Positions 8,758 to 17,609 of a DNA stretch of 64,000 nt are shown here, piece after piece. The DNA comes from Stieleria mannarensis. GTDB lineage: Bacteria; Planctomycetota; Planctomycetia; Pirellulales; Pirellulaceae. Each line of letters starts with the position of its first letter. The first letter of the stretch is position 1. Location: NCBI RefSeq assembly GCF_014154935.1, contig NZ_JACEHH010000050.1, positions 1 to 64,000 on the forward strand. Reading direction: 5' to 3'. The notes under the pieces are model-generated. The model had not been told where the DNA came from. It worked only from the letters and a program-made list of their open reading frames with translations, and made no database searches. The translations under genes were made by a program, and so were the position numbers.

Positions 8758-10524
8758 ATGACGGACAGCCTGCTGTTGAGTTCGTTCGATTTTCTTGATC
8801 CGGTCAACGAGATCCTTTGGGGGCCTTGGACCCCGTATGCGTTGCTCGCTGCGGGCGTTCTGTTCACCGTCTGGACGCGTTTCATCCAGTGGACCGTGGT
8901 GACGCACGGAGTTGATGTGATTCGCGGTCGCTATGACAACCCGAGTGACCCGGGGGCGATCAATCACTTCCAAGCGCTTTCGGCAGCACTCTCGGCGACG
9001 GTCGGCTTGGGAAATATCGGAGGCGTGGCGCTTGCGGTGGGCACAGGCGGCCCCGGCGCACTCTTTTGGATGTGGGTCGTTGGTGTGTTGGGGATGGCGT
9101 TAAAATCCGTCGAAATCACACTCGCGATGCTGTATCGAAAGACCGACGATCCGGAAAACCCGTCTGGCGGCGCGATGTGGGTCGTCGAGCAAGTGCTGGG
9201 CAGCAAAGGGGGAATCTGGAAAATCATTGGCCGAGCGTGCGGGGTGTTCTTTTGCATCACCCTTGTCATCGCCACGTTCACCAACGGAAACATGTTCCAG
9301 GCTTGGAGCGTTGCCGAATTGACAGAGCGACACTTTGGCGTCCCGAAACTTTTTGCCGGCATTGCGATGGCCCTGATCGTGGGGCTGGTCATCATCGGCG
9401 GCATCAAACGGATCGGGAGCGTCGCTGGGACGCTGGTCCCTGTGATGTGTCTGATCTACTTGGTTTCTGCATTCTTCGTCTTGGCGATTCACGTCGCGGA
9501 GGTCCCGTCACTTCTGATGATCGTCGTCCGGTCCGCGTTCCAGCCGACCGAGGCGGTCGGGGCATTCGTCGGCGGCACGGCCGGTTGGGGATTCATCCAA
9601 GGGATGAAGCGAGCCTTTTTCTCTAATGAGGCGGGACTGGGGTCTGCGCCGATCGCCCACGCGGCCGCAAAGACCAGCGAAGCGGCTCGTGAAGGAATTG
9701 TCGGCGGGCTCGGACCGTTCATTGATACGCTTTGCATTTGCACGTTGACAGGTTTGGTCATCTTATGCACGGGCACGTGGAATCGTGAACCGATCGGCGA
9801 GTGCGCGAAACCGCTTACTATCGAAAAGGCCGTTCAAAGCGGCGACGACACGGTGGTCACGTTTTCGGTTGTTTCGGCTGCGGATCCGGCGGATCTGCCG
9901 ACGGACGAATCGGGGACGTGGGCGGTCGGCGACACTTTCTTCGTGGTCGGCGATTCGGGCAATGCGATCCAGCGCGAAACAGGAAGCTCGCGCGTGAAGG
10001 TTTTTGGCGAGATCACCGACAGCCAAGAACCTTCCATCCGATGGGAACCCATCGCCGTCGATCCGCGCGACTGGGATGGCGAGGTCGATGAGATCACAAT
10101 CGTGTCGGCCGCCGTTTATCGCGACTATGCCGGTGCCGAGCTGACCGCATTTGCGTTCGACCGCGAATTCCCGGGGCTCGGCGGCTGGCTGGTACCGCTC
10201 GCCGCGTGGCTGTTCGCAATTTCATCGATGATTTCTTGGAGCTACTACGGCGAACAAGGGATGATCTATCTGTTGGGCCGGAAAAGTGTGCTGCCCTTCA
10301 AATTCGTTTTCTTGGCCGGTGCGGTCTACGCCGCCAATTGGATTGAGAACGCCGACGAAATGGTGAGGCTGATGGATCTCGGAACCGGCGCCATGCTGTG
10401 GTCCAATATCCCCATCGTGCTGGCGCTGGGGTATCTCGCCGTCGGATCGCTCAGTGACTATCGAAGGAAACTCACCGAGGGCAAATTCAAACGCCACGAT
10501 GAAACTCAAGTGTCACAGGGATAA
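8758..10524 (+). CDS. Sodium:amino-acid symporter, AGCS family, with inserted domain
   Basis: A 588-residue inner-membrane alanine/glycine:cation symporter. It shows the N-terminal TVGLGNIGGVALAVGTGGPG block, multiple hydrophobic helices, and the AGCS signature around Asn290 (FFSNEAGLGSAP). GGWLVPLAAWLFAISSMISWSYYGE lies near the C-terminus. The usual short loop between TGTWN (residue 338) and AELTAFAFDREFPGLGG (from 459) is here about 115 residues long, acidic and beta-rich (TVVTFSVVSAADPADLP). ATG 8758 follows GAAGGGATGA. The transported substrate is probably a small neutral amino acid. The sensor kinase downstream starts about 140 bases later and may sense a related nitrogen compound. Confidence 0.9.
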   Translation: MTDSLLLSSFDFLDPVNEILWGPWTPYALLAAGVLFTVWTRFIQWTVVTHGVDVIRGRYDNPSDPGAINHFQALSAALSATVGLGNIGGVALAVGTGGPGALFWMWVVGVLGMALKSVEITLAMLYRKTDDPENPSGGAMWVVEQVLGSKGGIWKIIGRACGVFFCITLVIATFTNGNMFQAWSVAELTERHFGVPKLFAGIAMALIVGLVIIGGIKRIGSVAGTLVPVMCLIYLVSAFFVLAIHVAEVPSLLMIVVRSAFQPTEAVGAFVGGTAGWGFIQGMKRAFFSNEAGLGSAPIAHAAAKTSEAAREGIVGGLGPFIDTLCICTLTGLVILCTGTWNREPIGECAKPLTIEKAVQSGDDTVVTFSVVSAADPADLPTDESGTWAVGDTFFVVGDSGNAIQRETGSSRVKVFGEITDSQEPSIRWEPIAVDPRDWDGEVDEITIVSAAVYRDYAGAELTAFAFDREFPGLGGWLVPLAAWLFAISSMISWSYYGEQGMIYLLGRKSVLPFKFVFLAGAVYAANWIENADEMVRLMDLGTGAMLWSNIPIVLALGYLAVGSLSDYRRKLTEGKFKRHDETQVSQG

Positions 10525-10662
10525 GAATCTGTTGCTTGCTGGGGCAAACATGGGGCAATAGGACTAAGAGGGCACATAGGACTTATGGGACGCATCCGTC
10601 CTATTGCTCCCATTGCGACGTCGTCTCAGCGAGACGGAAACGTTGGCAGATGTGACGACAAC

Positions 10663-13548
10663 ATGTTGGCTCGCCGATCGATTAGAATAGCAATCGGGAT
10701 AGAAAAGTCGTCATGCAAAGAGCTTGCCGTGGTCGCTCCCGATTCAGCCGCACCGTATTCCGTCGGGATTCTCCATTCGCTTAGCGGTGTCCTTGCGGGC
10801 GGAGAAACACTTGTCGCCGAAGCGACCAAGTTGGCGATCGACGAAATCAACTCCTCCGGCGGCATCCTGGGTCGCAAGATCGTCGCTCGGGTCCGTGACG
10901 GCGCCTCGGATGCCGAAACGTTTGCCGAGCAAGGCAAGCGATTCCTCCAAGACGATCAAATCCGAGTGATCTTTGGGTGTTGGACGTCCGCTTCTCGAAA
11001 AGCACTGCTGCCGGTTCTGTCGCGACACAACGGGTTGTTGTTCTATCCGCTTCAATACGAAGGACTGGAAGAAAGCGAGAACGTGATCTACACCGGCAGC
11101 ACGCTGAACCAACAAGTCGAACCGGCCGTCGATTGGGCGATGGATCGCGGTTGGCGGAACGCGGCGATTATAGGATCCGACTACGTCTATCCGAGAACCG
11201 CCAACACGTTGATGCACGGCATTCTGGAAAAACGCGGGGGCCGTGTTTTGAAGGAATGTTATCTGCCGCTGGAAGATTATAACGTTGCCCCGGCGATCGA
11301 AGAGATTCTGGCCGCCCGGCCCGACGTGATTTACAACACGATCAATGGCTCGGCCAACGCCGATTTTTTTCGGTTGCTATCCCAGCGCGGTGCGGGGCCG
11401 GACGAATTGCCGGTCCTCTCGTTCAGCTTTTCCGAAACCGAGCTGGCCGACGTCCCCGAAGCGGTCGGTCACTATGCCTGCTGGGATTATTTTTCGACCT
11501 GCGTCAGTGAGGTCAACCAGCACTTTCTGCCGCGGATGCGCGAGCACATGGGGTACGAGTGTCCGGTGTCTTCGCCGATGGCAAACGCCTACACGCAAGT
11601 GTACCTGTGGAAAGCCATGGTCGAACAAATGGAAAGCTTCGACCCGGCTGACCTGGAAAATCACAGTTTCATCCTGGTCAACGGCCCCTGTGGCGTGATG
11701 GAGCTACGCCGCAACCGACATGTTCGCAAGCGAGCGATGGTGGGACGGGCAAGGGAGAACGGAGAGTTTGAAATCATTTGGCAATTCCCCGAGATGATCG
11801 ACCCCGAGCCGTGGTTTGGTGTCGACACTCTGCTTCGTGGCCGAATCATCCACCAAGCACTCGAAGCCTTTCCGACCGTCGTGGACCTGCACGCAACGCT
11901 GCGACGGGAAAAAGAGATCCAGGAAAAACTGATCGAAGAACTGAATGCAAAGCAGGTCGAGTTGGAAAAGGCTCGCGATGCCGCCGAAGCGGCCAACGAA
12001 GCGAAATCGGATTTCCTGGCCGCGATGAGCCACGAGATCCGCACGCCGATGAACGGCATCCTTGGGATGGCGCAGTTGCTGGGCGATGGGCCGCTTTCTG
12101 CGACACAATCCGAACAACTGGCGATCATCCTTTCCTCCGGTGAATCCCTGCTGCGGATCATCAACGACATCCTGGATTTTTCGAAGATCAATGCGGGGAA
12201 AGTCGAACTGGAGAACATCGGGTTTTCATTCCACGACCTGGTCAGCGAGACGCTTCAGTTGCTGTCCCCCAAAGCTCATGGGCGCGGCATGGAAATCGAG
12301 CTGGACATCGATCTGAAGATGCCCGATGTCCGGTCCGGCGATCCGACGCGGATCCGTCAGGTGTTGACGAATTTGGTCACCAACGCGATCAAGTTCACCG
12401 AGAACGGCCGGATCATCGTCGTGGCTCGACCGGACCCGGAATCACCGGAACAAATCCGTTTGCAGGTCAAAGACACTGGGATCGGAATCTCCCCAGAAGC
12501 TCAACGGCGATTGTTCCAGCCCTTTGTCCAGGCCGACTCGGGGACGACGCGCAAGTACGGTGGGACGGGTTTGGGATTGGTGATCTGTCGGCGTTTGGTC
12601 GAACGCATGGGGGGCACATTGACGCTGGAAAGCGAAGTCGGCAAAGGGACCACGTTTACCGCCAGGTTGCCACTCCCACCGACGGACAAGATCGAGGTCG
12701 GGGCGTCGATTCATCAATCCACTCCGCCGAAGGATTTGCTGGTCGGCAAACGTGTGTTGCTGGTCGATGACAATGCGATCAATCGTCGCGTGGCCAAGGG
12801 GTTACTGGAAGGTTTCGGGATCATTGTCGATGCGGCGACCGGCGCAGATGATGTCAAACAACGCGTGCGACGCGATCCGGATTGTTTGCACGACCACGAC
12901 GGGATGATTGTCGACGCCATGATGCCGGGGACGGATGGCTGGCAATTGGCCCGCTGGATTCGCGAGCAGCGGGACGGCAAGGGCATCGCGCTGATTCTTG
13001 CTTCATCGGCGATCGGCAGCGAAGAAGGCCACTCCGCGGCGGAGGCGGAGTTGTTTGAAGTCGTCCTGCCAAAGCCGCTGAGACGCGGAACGCTGTTTCG
13101 TGCGTTGGCGGTCGCGTTGACCAACTGGAGTCCTCCCCAAGCCTCCACACCCCAGCAGCAAGTCCAGCCGCGACGCATCCTGGTGGCCGAGGACAGCATC
13201 GTCAATCAAACCGTTGCGCGGTCAATCCTGGAACAAGAAGGACACGAAGTCACGATCGCGGAAAACGGACAAGCGGCGCTGGATGCACTGACGGACGCCG
13301 ACGCGTTTGATCTGATCCTGATGGACGTGCAGATGCCGGAGCTGGACGGACTGGAAGCGACCCGTCAAATACGCAAACGCGAGCAGGACAACGATTGGCC
13401 GCGATGGCCCATCATGGCGCTCTCCGGGAACGCGATGAAAGAGGAGCAGGACGCTTGCCTGGACGCCGGCATGGACGGTTGTCTGACCAAGCCGATGAAC
13501 ATGAACGAAGTCTTGGCCCTGGTCGCCGCAACGCCTCGGCGCGAGTGA
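10663..13548 (+). CDS. Hybrid sensor histidine kinase with cytosolic UrtA-like ligand-binding domain and two receiver domains
   Basis: About 961 residues. Residues about 30-390 match the urea/short-chain-amide binding proteins UrtA and Ami[43 protein letters not shown] and [12 protein letters not shown] coiled coil ([20 protein letters not shown]) leads to the HisKA motif [11 protein letters not shown] with His457 and an HATPase with GTGLGL. REC1 has Asp751 ([11 protein letters not shown]) and REC2 Asp888 ([11 protein letters not shown]). There is no signal peptide or transmembrane helix, so the sensor should act in the cytoplasm. The start is uncertain: ATG 10585 opens a longer frame through repeat-like sequence; ATG 10663 and GTG 10729 are both plausible. 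No output DNA-binding protein is encoded nearby. Confidence 0.9.
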   Translation: MLARRSIRIAIGIEKSSCKELAVVAPDSAAPYSVGILHSLSGVLAGGETLVAEATKLAIDEINSSGGILGRKIVARVRDGASDAETFAEQGKRFLQDDQIRVIFGCWTSASRKALLPVLSRHNGLLFYPLQYEGLEESENVIYTGSTLNQQVEPAVDWAMDRGWRNAAIIGSDYVYPRTANTLMHGILEKRGGRVLKECYLPLEDYNVAPAIEEILAARPDVIYNTINGSANADFFRLLSQRGAGPDELPVLSFSFSETELADVPEAVGHYACWDYFSTCVSEVNQHFLPRMREHMGYECPVSSPMANAYTQVYLWKAMVEQMESFDPADLENHSFILVNGPCGVMELRRNRHVRKRAMVGRARENGEFEIIWQFPEMIDPEPWFGVDTLLRGRIIHQALEAFPTVVDLHATLRREKEIQEKLIEELNAKQVELEKARDAAEAANEAKSDFLAAMSHEIRTPMNGILGMAQLLGDGPLSATQSEQLAIILSSGESLLRIINDILDFSKINAGKVELENIGFSFHDLVSETLQLLSPKAHGRGMEIELDIDLKMPDVRSGDPTRIRQVLTNLVTNAIKFTENGRIIVVARPDPESPEQIRLQVKDTGIGISPEAQRRLFQPFVQADSGTTRKYGGTGLGLVICRRLVERMGGTLTLESEVGKGTTFTARLPLPPTDKIEVGASIHQSTPPKDLLVGKRVLLVDDNAINRRVAKGLLEGFGIIVDAATGADDVKQRVRRDPDCLHDHDGMIVDAMMPGTDGWQLARWIREQRDGKGIALILASSAIGSEEGHSAAEAELFEVVLPKPLRRGTLFRALAVALTNWSPPQASTPQQQVQPRRILVAEDSIVNQTVARSILEQEGHEVTIAENGQAALDALTDADAFDLILMDVQMPELDGLEATRQIRKREQDNDWPRWPIMALSGNAMKEEQDACLDAGMDGCLTKPMNMNEVLALVAATPRRE

Positions 13549-13553
13549 TCGCA

Positions 13554-14408
13554 CTACTCGGCAATCACACCTGTGAGACCCGTCAAATATGGCGTTCGTT
13601 GTTCGGCAGTATCACGCTGGACGAATTCATCGGCTTGCCAAACGGTTTCTCCTTTGTGATCCAGCCGCAGTTGCCGCCAGGTGAATCGGACGGCTTGATA
13701 CATCCACACGCTTTTTCCGTCGCGTTGCTGGACATCCAACCGGAGCAATAATTCCGGATCGGTCCCATTGTCCCAAACGAACGCGAACAGGGCACCGTCA
13801 AATTCCGCGGTCGAATCGTCGTATCGGAATAGCGGCTGGGGCAACAATCGCAGATGGTTGGTCTGGCCGTTGTGGATCATTTCCGCTTTGAATTGTCGCG
13901 CGATCCCACGCATCTGTACCAGTCGTTTCCCGCCGTCGGTCGCGACCGATGGCGCCGACGGCACGGGTTTCAATTCCAATTGCTCCACCTCGGGCATCCA
14001 GCGTTTCCGCGGCGCATTGCCGATGGTCATCGGAACGATGGGCGCCGGCTGAAGCAGATGCAGTTCGACAAATTCATAGTCCCGCTGATTGATGGGAATC
14101 GAACCGATGGTCCCGATCAACGCCAAGTGTTTCTTGGGCGTCATCCAAACGAAGACGCTGCCAAACACGTTGCCTTCGGAACTGAAACGAAACAGCGGTG
14201 TCTGTTGCCACTGATAGACCTCGCCAGCCTGCGACTGAAATTCTAATTCCTTGGCGGTCTGGTCGAATCGTTGAAACAATCGCTCGCTGCGTTCGGTCGT
14301 TTCGTTGCCCGGACCGTTTGCCGGCGGCGTCGGATCTTGCGCCGCAGCGATGGAGCCCCATGCGGCGCCGATCATCAGAACCATTCCCAAGGTGCGAATT
14401 ATCACCAT
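13554..14408 (-). CDS. Secreted hypothetical protein
   Basis: A 284-residue protein with an N-terminal signal peptide (RTLGMVLMIGAAWGSIAAAQ) and no later membrane segment, so it is probably periplasmic or exported. The mature part is beta-rich and has blocks such as YQWQQTPLFRFSSEGNVFGS, LLPQPLFRYDDS and ALFAFVWDNGTDPELLLRLD. It resembles secreted proteins of unknown function found in planctomycetes; I cannot name a domain. It is convergent with the sensor kinase, with only five bases between the stops, so the two genes share a terminator region. Confidence 0.75.
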   Translation of the reverse strand: MVIIRTLGMVLMIGAAWGSIAAAQDPTPPANGPGNETTERSERLFQRFDQTAKELEFQSQAGEVYQWQQTPLFRFSSEGNVFGSVFVWMTPKKHLALIGTIGSIPINQRDYEFVELHLLQPAPIVPMTIGNAPRKRWMPEVEQLELKPVPSAPSVATDGGKRLVQMRGIARQFKAEMIHNGQTNHLRLLPQPLFRYDDSTAEFDGALFAFVWDNGTDPELLLRLDVQQRDGKSVWMYQAVRFTWRQLRLDHKGETVWQADEFVQRDTAEQRTPYLTGLTGVIAE

Positions 14409-14549
14409 GTCCTCTCACCGATCGTCTGCTAGATACCGTGGGCCACGAAAGCCGGTCAGGTCGTGGCGATGAATCTCTAGCCTAGACCAAACCAGACACT
14501 GTGTCTACACCGGGCGGGGCGGGGGCGTGTCTGATCCTTCGCGTCTCAT

Positions 14550-14783
14550 TCACTTCAGCGGGCCGAAATTAATCTGCCAGGACACACCGAATCGATCGGT
14601 CACCCAACCGAATCGCGTGCGGAAACCGTAGTCGTCCAACGGCATGCACCGTAACTCAGCCGCTTGATTTTGGCAAAGCACTCGCCGGACAGCGTCACTT
14701 GATCCAAGAAACAAGATGCATCGCGGTTTCAACGTAGCTACCTTCGCCAGAAGGTGGTTCCCCTGCATCCTAAACGCTCGCAT
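14550..14783 (-). pseudogene. C-terminal remnant of a VOC/PhnB-like (glyoxalase-fold) protein
   Basis: The last 25-30 codons read DDYGFRTRFGWVTDRFGVSWQI, which is the C-terminal strand of PhnB/3-demethylubiquinone-methyltransferase-like VOC proteins. The preceding codons do not continue the family: they run through a dispersed palindromic repeat (14733-14757). No upstream partner is found. It is therefore a decayed 3' fragment rather than a working gene. The flanking 14409-14549 has only a possible promoter for the secreted protein. Confidence 0.6.
14733..14757. repeat. Dispersed palindromic repeat, copy 2
   Basis: An inverted copy of the 25-base sequence at 30-54 (CGTAGCTACCTTCGCCAGAA core), lying inside the VOC remnant and just upstream of the alpha/beta hydrolase stop. 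Confidence 0.6.
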
Positions 14784-14792
14784 CGAGCGTCG

Positions 14793-15656
14793 CTACGTCG
14801 ACGTGGCGTTGATCCAGTCCAAAATACTCTGCAGGTATTCTTCACGCTGGATATCTTGGTGCAGGTCGTGCGCCCCGCCAGGCCAAATTTGAACGCTGGC
14901 GCGGCCGTGGGAGTTTTCCGAGAATTCGATCGACGCCCGGTGGCAGGTGATCACGTCGGCATCTCCGTGCGGGATCAGGGTCGGCGTTGCAAGTTCCCCC
15001 GCGTGCTCGATCAACCATTGTCCTGAGTCGATCAAGTCACGGCCCAGGCGTAAGCTGATCTGCTGTTGCACGAGCGGGTCGTCCAGGAACGCGCGCTGTT
15101 TCTGTGGATCGCGAGTGAGATCGGCCGGATCGATCGGTTTGTCCAATAGACGATCGGGCGCCAGGTGCGATAGCAACCGAAGCAGCGTCAGTTGGATCGG
15201 TCCGGGCGGGTTGACCGCACGCAACATCGGCGAAGCTGCGACCACCCAATCCATCGGCGAGTAACCGCGCAGCTGATGGTTCAACACAAGGTTGCCGCCC
15301 ATGCTGACCCCCAAGAATCCGACCGAGGCGTCGGGATGCAGTTCTCTCAGACGTAGCAAAAAGGAATCGATGTCCTGCAACAGCGTTTCGTAACTCGGGA
15401 TCCGCATCCGCCGACCAGGAGTCTTGCCATGTCCACACTGGTCGTAGGCATAGACGTGGATGCCGCGACCGGCCAACCAGCGTCCGGCCTCGTCGAATCG
15501 CCCGGAGTGATCGCCCAGGCCATGAACCACGCCCATGACGATCGGGGGCTGATGCGAGGCAGCTGACGCAGCAGGGGCCAGCCAGGACCTGACGAACCGA
15601 TCGTGATGGCCCAGCGTCCAGGTTTGCCCGCGATCGTTTGTTTTGCTTGCGTGCAT
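14793..15656 (-). CDS. Alpha/beta hydrolase, monoacylglycerol-lipase type
   Basis: A 287-residue serine hydrolase of the Hydrolase_4/lysophospholipase family. HGLGDHSGRFDEAGRWLAGR (oxyanion region), YAYDQCGHGKTPG, and the nucleophile elbow GVSMGG are present. A late His (GGAHDLHQD) and Asp (HGDADVITC) complete the triad. ATG 15656 is preferred: the longer open frame upstream merely translates tandem GGGGCAAAACGAT repeats. There is no signal peptide, so it is cytoplasmic. It probably hydrolyses acylglycerols or similar esters; the substrate is not certain. The gene stands alone between the VOC remnant and the repeat arrays. Confidence 0.87.
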   Translation of the reverse strand: MHASKTNDRGQTWTLGHHDRFVRSWLAPAASAASHQPPIVMGVVHGLGDHSGRFDEAGRWLAGRGIHVYAYDQCGHGKTPGRRMRIPSYETLLQDIDSFLLRLRELHPDASVGFLGVSMGGNLVLNHQLRGYSPMDWVVAASPMLRAVNPPGPIQLTLLRLLSHLAPDRLLDKPIDPADLTRDPQKQRAFLDDPLVQQQISLRLGRDLIDSGQWLIEHAGELATPTLIPHGDADVITCHRASIEFSENSHGRASVQIWPGGAHDLHQDIQREEYLQSILDWINATST

Positions 15657-15710
15657 GTCGGCCGGTTCTCTGGGATTTCCATTCAGGCGTCGGGTGAATG
15701 GTAGGTGCAG

Positions 15711-15779
15711 GGCAAAACGATGGGGGCAAAACGATGGGGGCAAAACGATGGGGCAAAACGATGGGGGCAAAACGATGGG
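15711..15779. repeat. Tandem array, 14-base unit GGCAAAACGATGGG, five copies
   Basis: Five head-to-tail copies, one shorter by a base. The array sits immediately upstream of the alpha/beta hydrolase start, where the promoter should be, and may vary in copy number. Confidence 0.85.
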
Positions 15780-15783
15780 AGAG

Positions 15784-15831
15784 ATGGAAGGCAGAATGAT
15801 GGAAGGCAGAATGATGGAAGGCAGAATGATG
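15784..15831. repeat. Tandem array, 15-base unit ATGGAAGGCAGAATG, three copies
   Basis: Three exact copies plus a partial one. The word GGCAGAATGATGG also occurs in the dispersed repeats at 17445-17475, 20799-20813 and 37211-37241, so this array may be an expanded piece of that family. Confidence 0.85.
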
Positions 15832-15851
15832 ATGGAAGCAACTTAATCCGC

Positions 15852-17336
15852 TTAAGGGATTTCGTTGAGCGTGTAGTACGCGTTGACGTGGACCAGCTTA
15901 CCACCTTCGGCGGAACGGATCGGGGCGAGGTCGAATTCGTGGACGTGCCCTTGGACCAAGCCGTCGATCTTCAGCCGGACGCTCATGCCATCCTGGGCGA
16001 CGATCGCCTCGGTGACGACCGGAGTGGTTTGATCGACTTCGGGGCTGCCGTAGCCTTGTTGATAGACGTGGGTAAACGTGGACAGCCGATAGCAATCATT
16101 TTTCGATGCGATGGTCGGATCGACGGGTTTGGTGAACGTGACTCGAAAACCATCGGGCAGCGCGTTGATCTGCTTGATTTCAAAGGGGACGATTCCGGTC
16201 CAGTCCAGCCGCTGGATCGCGAACTCGCGCGGTCCCCGCACCGGCCAACCGCGATTGGTTCCGCCGACGATCAGATCGCCGCGGGGTGTGAACTGACAGG
16301 CCAGCAACCCGGTCGCCAAGCCTTCGCGGAACGGATAACAAGCACCTTGCCAGACCCCGTTGATCTGTTCGGTCGTCGCCCGCATCACCACGCTCAGGCT
16401 GAAGTCGCCGACAAAGATCTGGTTTTCAAACGGCCCAAATTTGCCGCCGGTGCGATCCACCATGAAGCCCGAGATCGATCGTCCCATCTTGATGTAAGGG
16501 AACACGACGGCGTACGGCACCAATTCCTTGACGCGTTTCCGTTCGGTCAACAGCCGCGACCGGGTGTTTGGCTGGACGGTTGGCTTGTCCAGATTCTCTG
16601 CCAAGTCGTACCAACGGAAACTTGCCGGATGCCCCATGAAGCCGCCTGGCTGAAGGACTTTCAGGCTGCAGGATCCGTTCCACGGTCCTTGGCTTTCGGC
16701 GTAAAACATCACGCCATGTTCGTTGGGGCCGATCCCACCGGGGCTGCGGATGCCGCTGCAAACGGGGATCGTTTTTCCATCCGGGGTGACCTTCACGCAC
16801 CAACCGCGAAACGGTTCATCGGACTGATAGGATTTGGACAGGCACAGCGCGACCCAGATGTTGCCTTCGGGATCAAGCTTTGATCCGAAGGCAAATTCGT
16901 GATAGTTGCGAAAGCCCCAGGCATCGCTGAGCGTTCGGAAGTGGTCCGCCAGCCCATCGCCGTCTTCGTCGGTGACCTTCGTGACTTCGGTTTGCTGGGT
17001 GATGTAAAACGCTCCGTCTTTGAAGGACATGCCCATGACTTCGTCCAGCCCACTGGCAAAGCGTTTGTACGTCGGTTGAGGGAATTGATCGAACGCCCCC
17101 TCGACCAACAAGATGTCGCCGCGTCGGGTGCCGATGGCCAGCCGATCGTCGGGCAGGACTTCAAAGCTGCCCGCTTCGATCGCGGCGTCCTCGGGGATCG
17201 GGATTTCGACGATCTTGTAGTACTTCGCTTCCTCCTCGGCCGTGTCCCAGTATTCGCCCAGGGTTTGGGCGCGGAGGGCTGGTGCCATCGTAATGGTGAA
17301 GGTCAGGACGAGGAGGAAATTGGTGTTCAGACGCAT
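15852..17336 (-). CDS. Secreted beta-propeller protein (PVC-type sorbosone-dehydrogenase-like)
   Basis: A 494-residue exported protein with signal peptide (NTNFLLVLTFTITMAPALRAQ). The body resembles the soluble-quinoprotein/NHL-like beta-propellers common in planctomycetes: FEVLPDDRLAIGTRRGDILL, DEDGDGLADHFRTL, CSGIRSPGGIGPNEHG, FVGDFSLSVVMR and GGTNRGWP. These often accompany, or are fused to, c-type cytochrome domains and are thought to oxidise sugars or alcohols; no enzyme activity can be shown from sequence. The six-haem cytochrome gene lies upstream on the same strand, 273 bases away across a repeat, and is the likely electron partner. Confidence 0.8.
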   Translation of the reverse strand: MRLNTNFLLVLTFTITMAPALRAQTLGEYWDTAEEEAKYYKIVEIPIPEDAAIEAGSFEVLPDDRLAIGTRRGDILLVEGAFDQFPQPTYKRFASGLDEVMGMSFKDGAFYITQQTEVTKVTDEDGDGLADHFRTLSDAWGFRNYHEFAFGSKLDPEGNIWVALCLSKSYQSDEPFRGWCVKVTPDGKTIPVCSGIRSPGGIGPNEHGVMFYAESQGPWNGSCSLKVLQPGGFMGHPASFRWYDLAENLDKPTVQPNTRSRLLTERKRVKELVPYAVVFPYIKMGRSISGFMVDRTGGKFGPFENQIFVGDFSLSVVMRATTEQINGVWQGACYPFREGLATGLLACQFTPRGDLIVGGTNRGWPVRGPREFAIQRLDWTGIVPFEIKQINALPDGFRVTFTKPVDPTIASKNDCYRLSTFTHVYQQGYGSPEVDQTTPVVTEAIVAQDGMSVRLKIDGLVQGHVHEFDLAPIRSAEGGKLVHVNAYYTLNEIP

Positions 17337-17378
17337 TGGGCTTCAGGTTCCACATGTTGCTGGTTGACGAATTTGTTC

Positions 17379-17403
17379 GTAGCGGAAGTCGCCAAGACTT
17401 TCG
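17379..17403. repeat. GTAGCGGAAGTCGCC repeat, single arm
   Basis: One arm (GTAGCGGAAGTCGCCAAGAC) of a dispersed inverted repeat. The inverse arm occurs at 54587-54611 and complete two-arm copies at 27001-27078 and 45408-45488. Confidence 0.7.
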
Positions 17404-17444
17404 TTTTCAGAGGGCGGAAACAACTCTTCGAGCACAGGCCCTCT

Positions 17445-17555
17445 CCATCATTCTGCCCCGGATCATTCTGCCATCCCTCTCCTCATTCTCACCGGCTTGA
17501 CAGGACGACCAGACGGGGTGGGAAAGGTAGGACGATTTTGCAGGTAGGAAAATTG
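17445..17555. repeat. ATTCTGCC / GGTAGGAAAATTGG composite repeat, copy 1
   Basis: CATCATTCTGCCCCGGATCA followed by CATTCTGCCATCCCT, then about 45 bases later GATTTTGCAGGTAGGAAAA. The same order of blocks recurs at 37211-37315 and, in reversed order, at 20661-20820. It fills most of the gap between the propeller and cytochrome genes. Confidence 0.7.
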
Positions 17556-17609
17556 GCTGAATCGAATCGGTGGTGCATCTCATCGTTTTCGTCCGTCCCC
17601 TCCACTCCC

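Noticed and set aside
15657-15770. N-terminal extension of the alpha/beta hydrolase (MPPSFCPIVLPPSFCP...)
   Set aside because: It is translated tandem repeat; the family homology begins after ATG 15656.
15711-15831. CRISPR-like array
   Set aside because: Head-to-tail units without unique spacers; simple tandem repeats.
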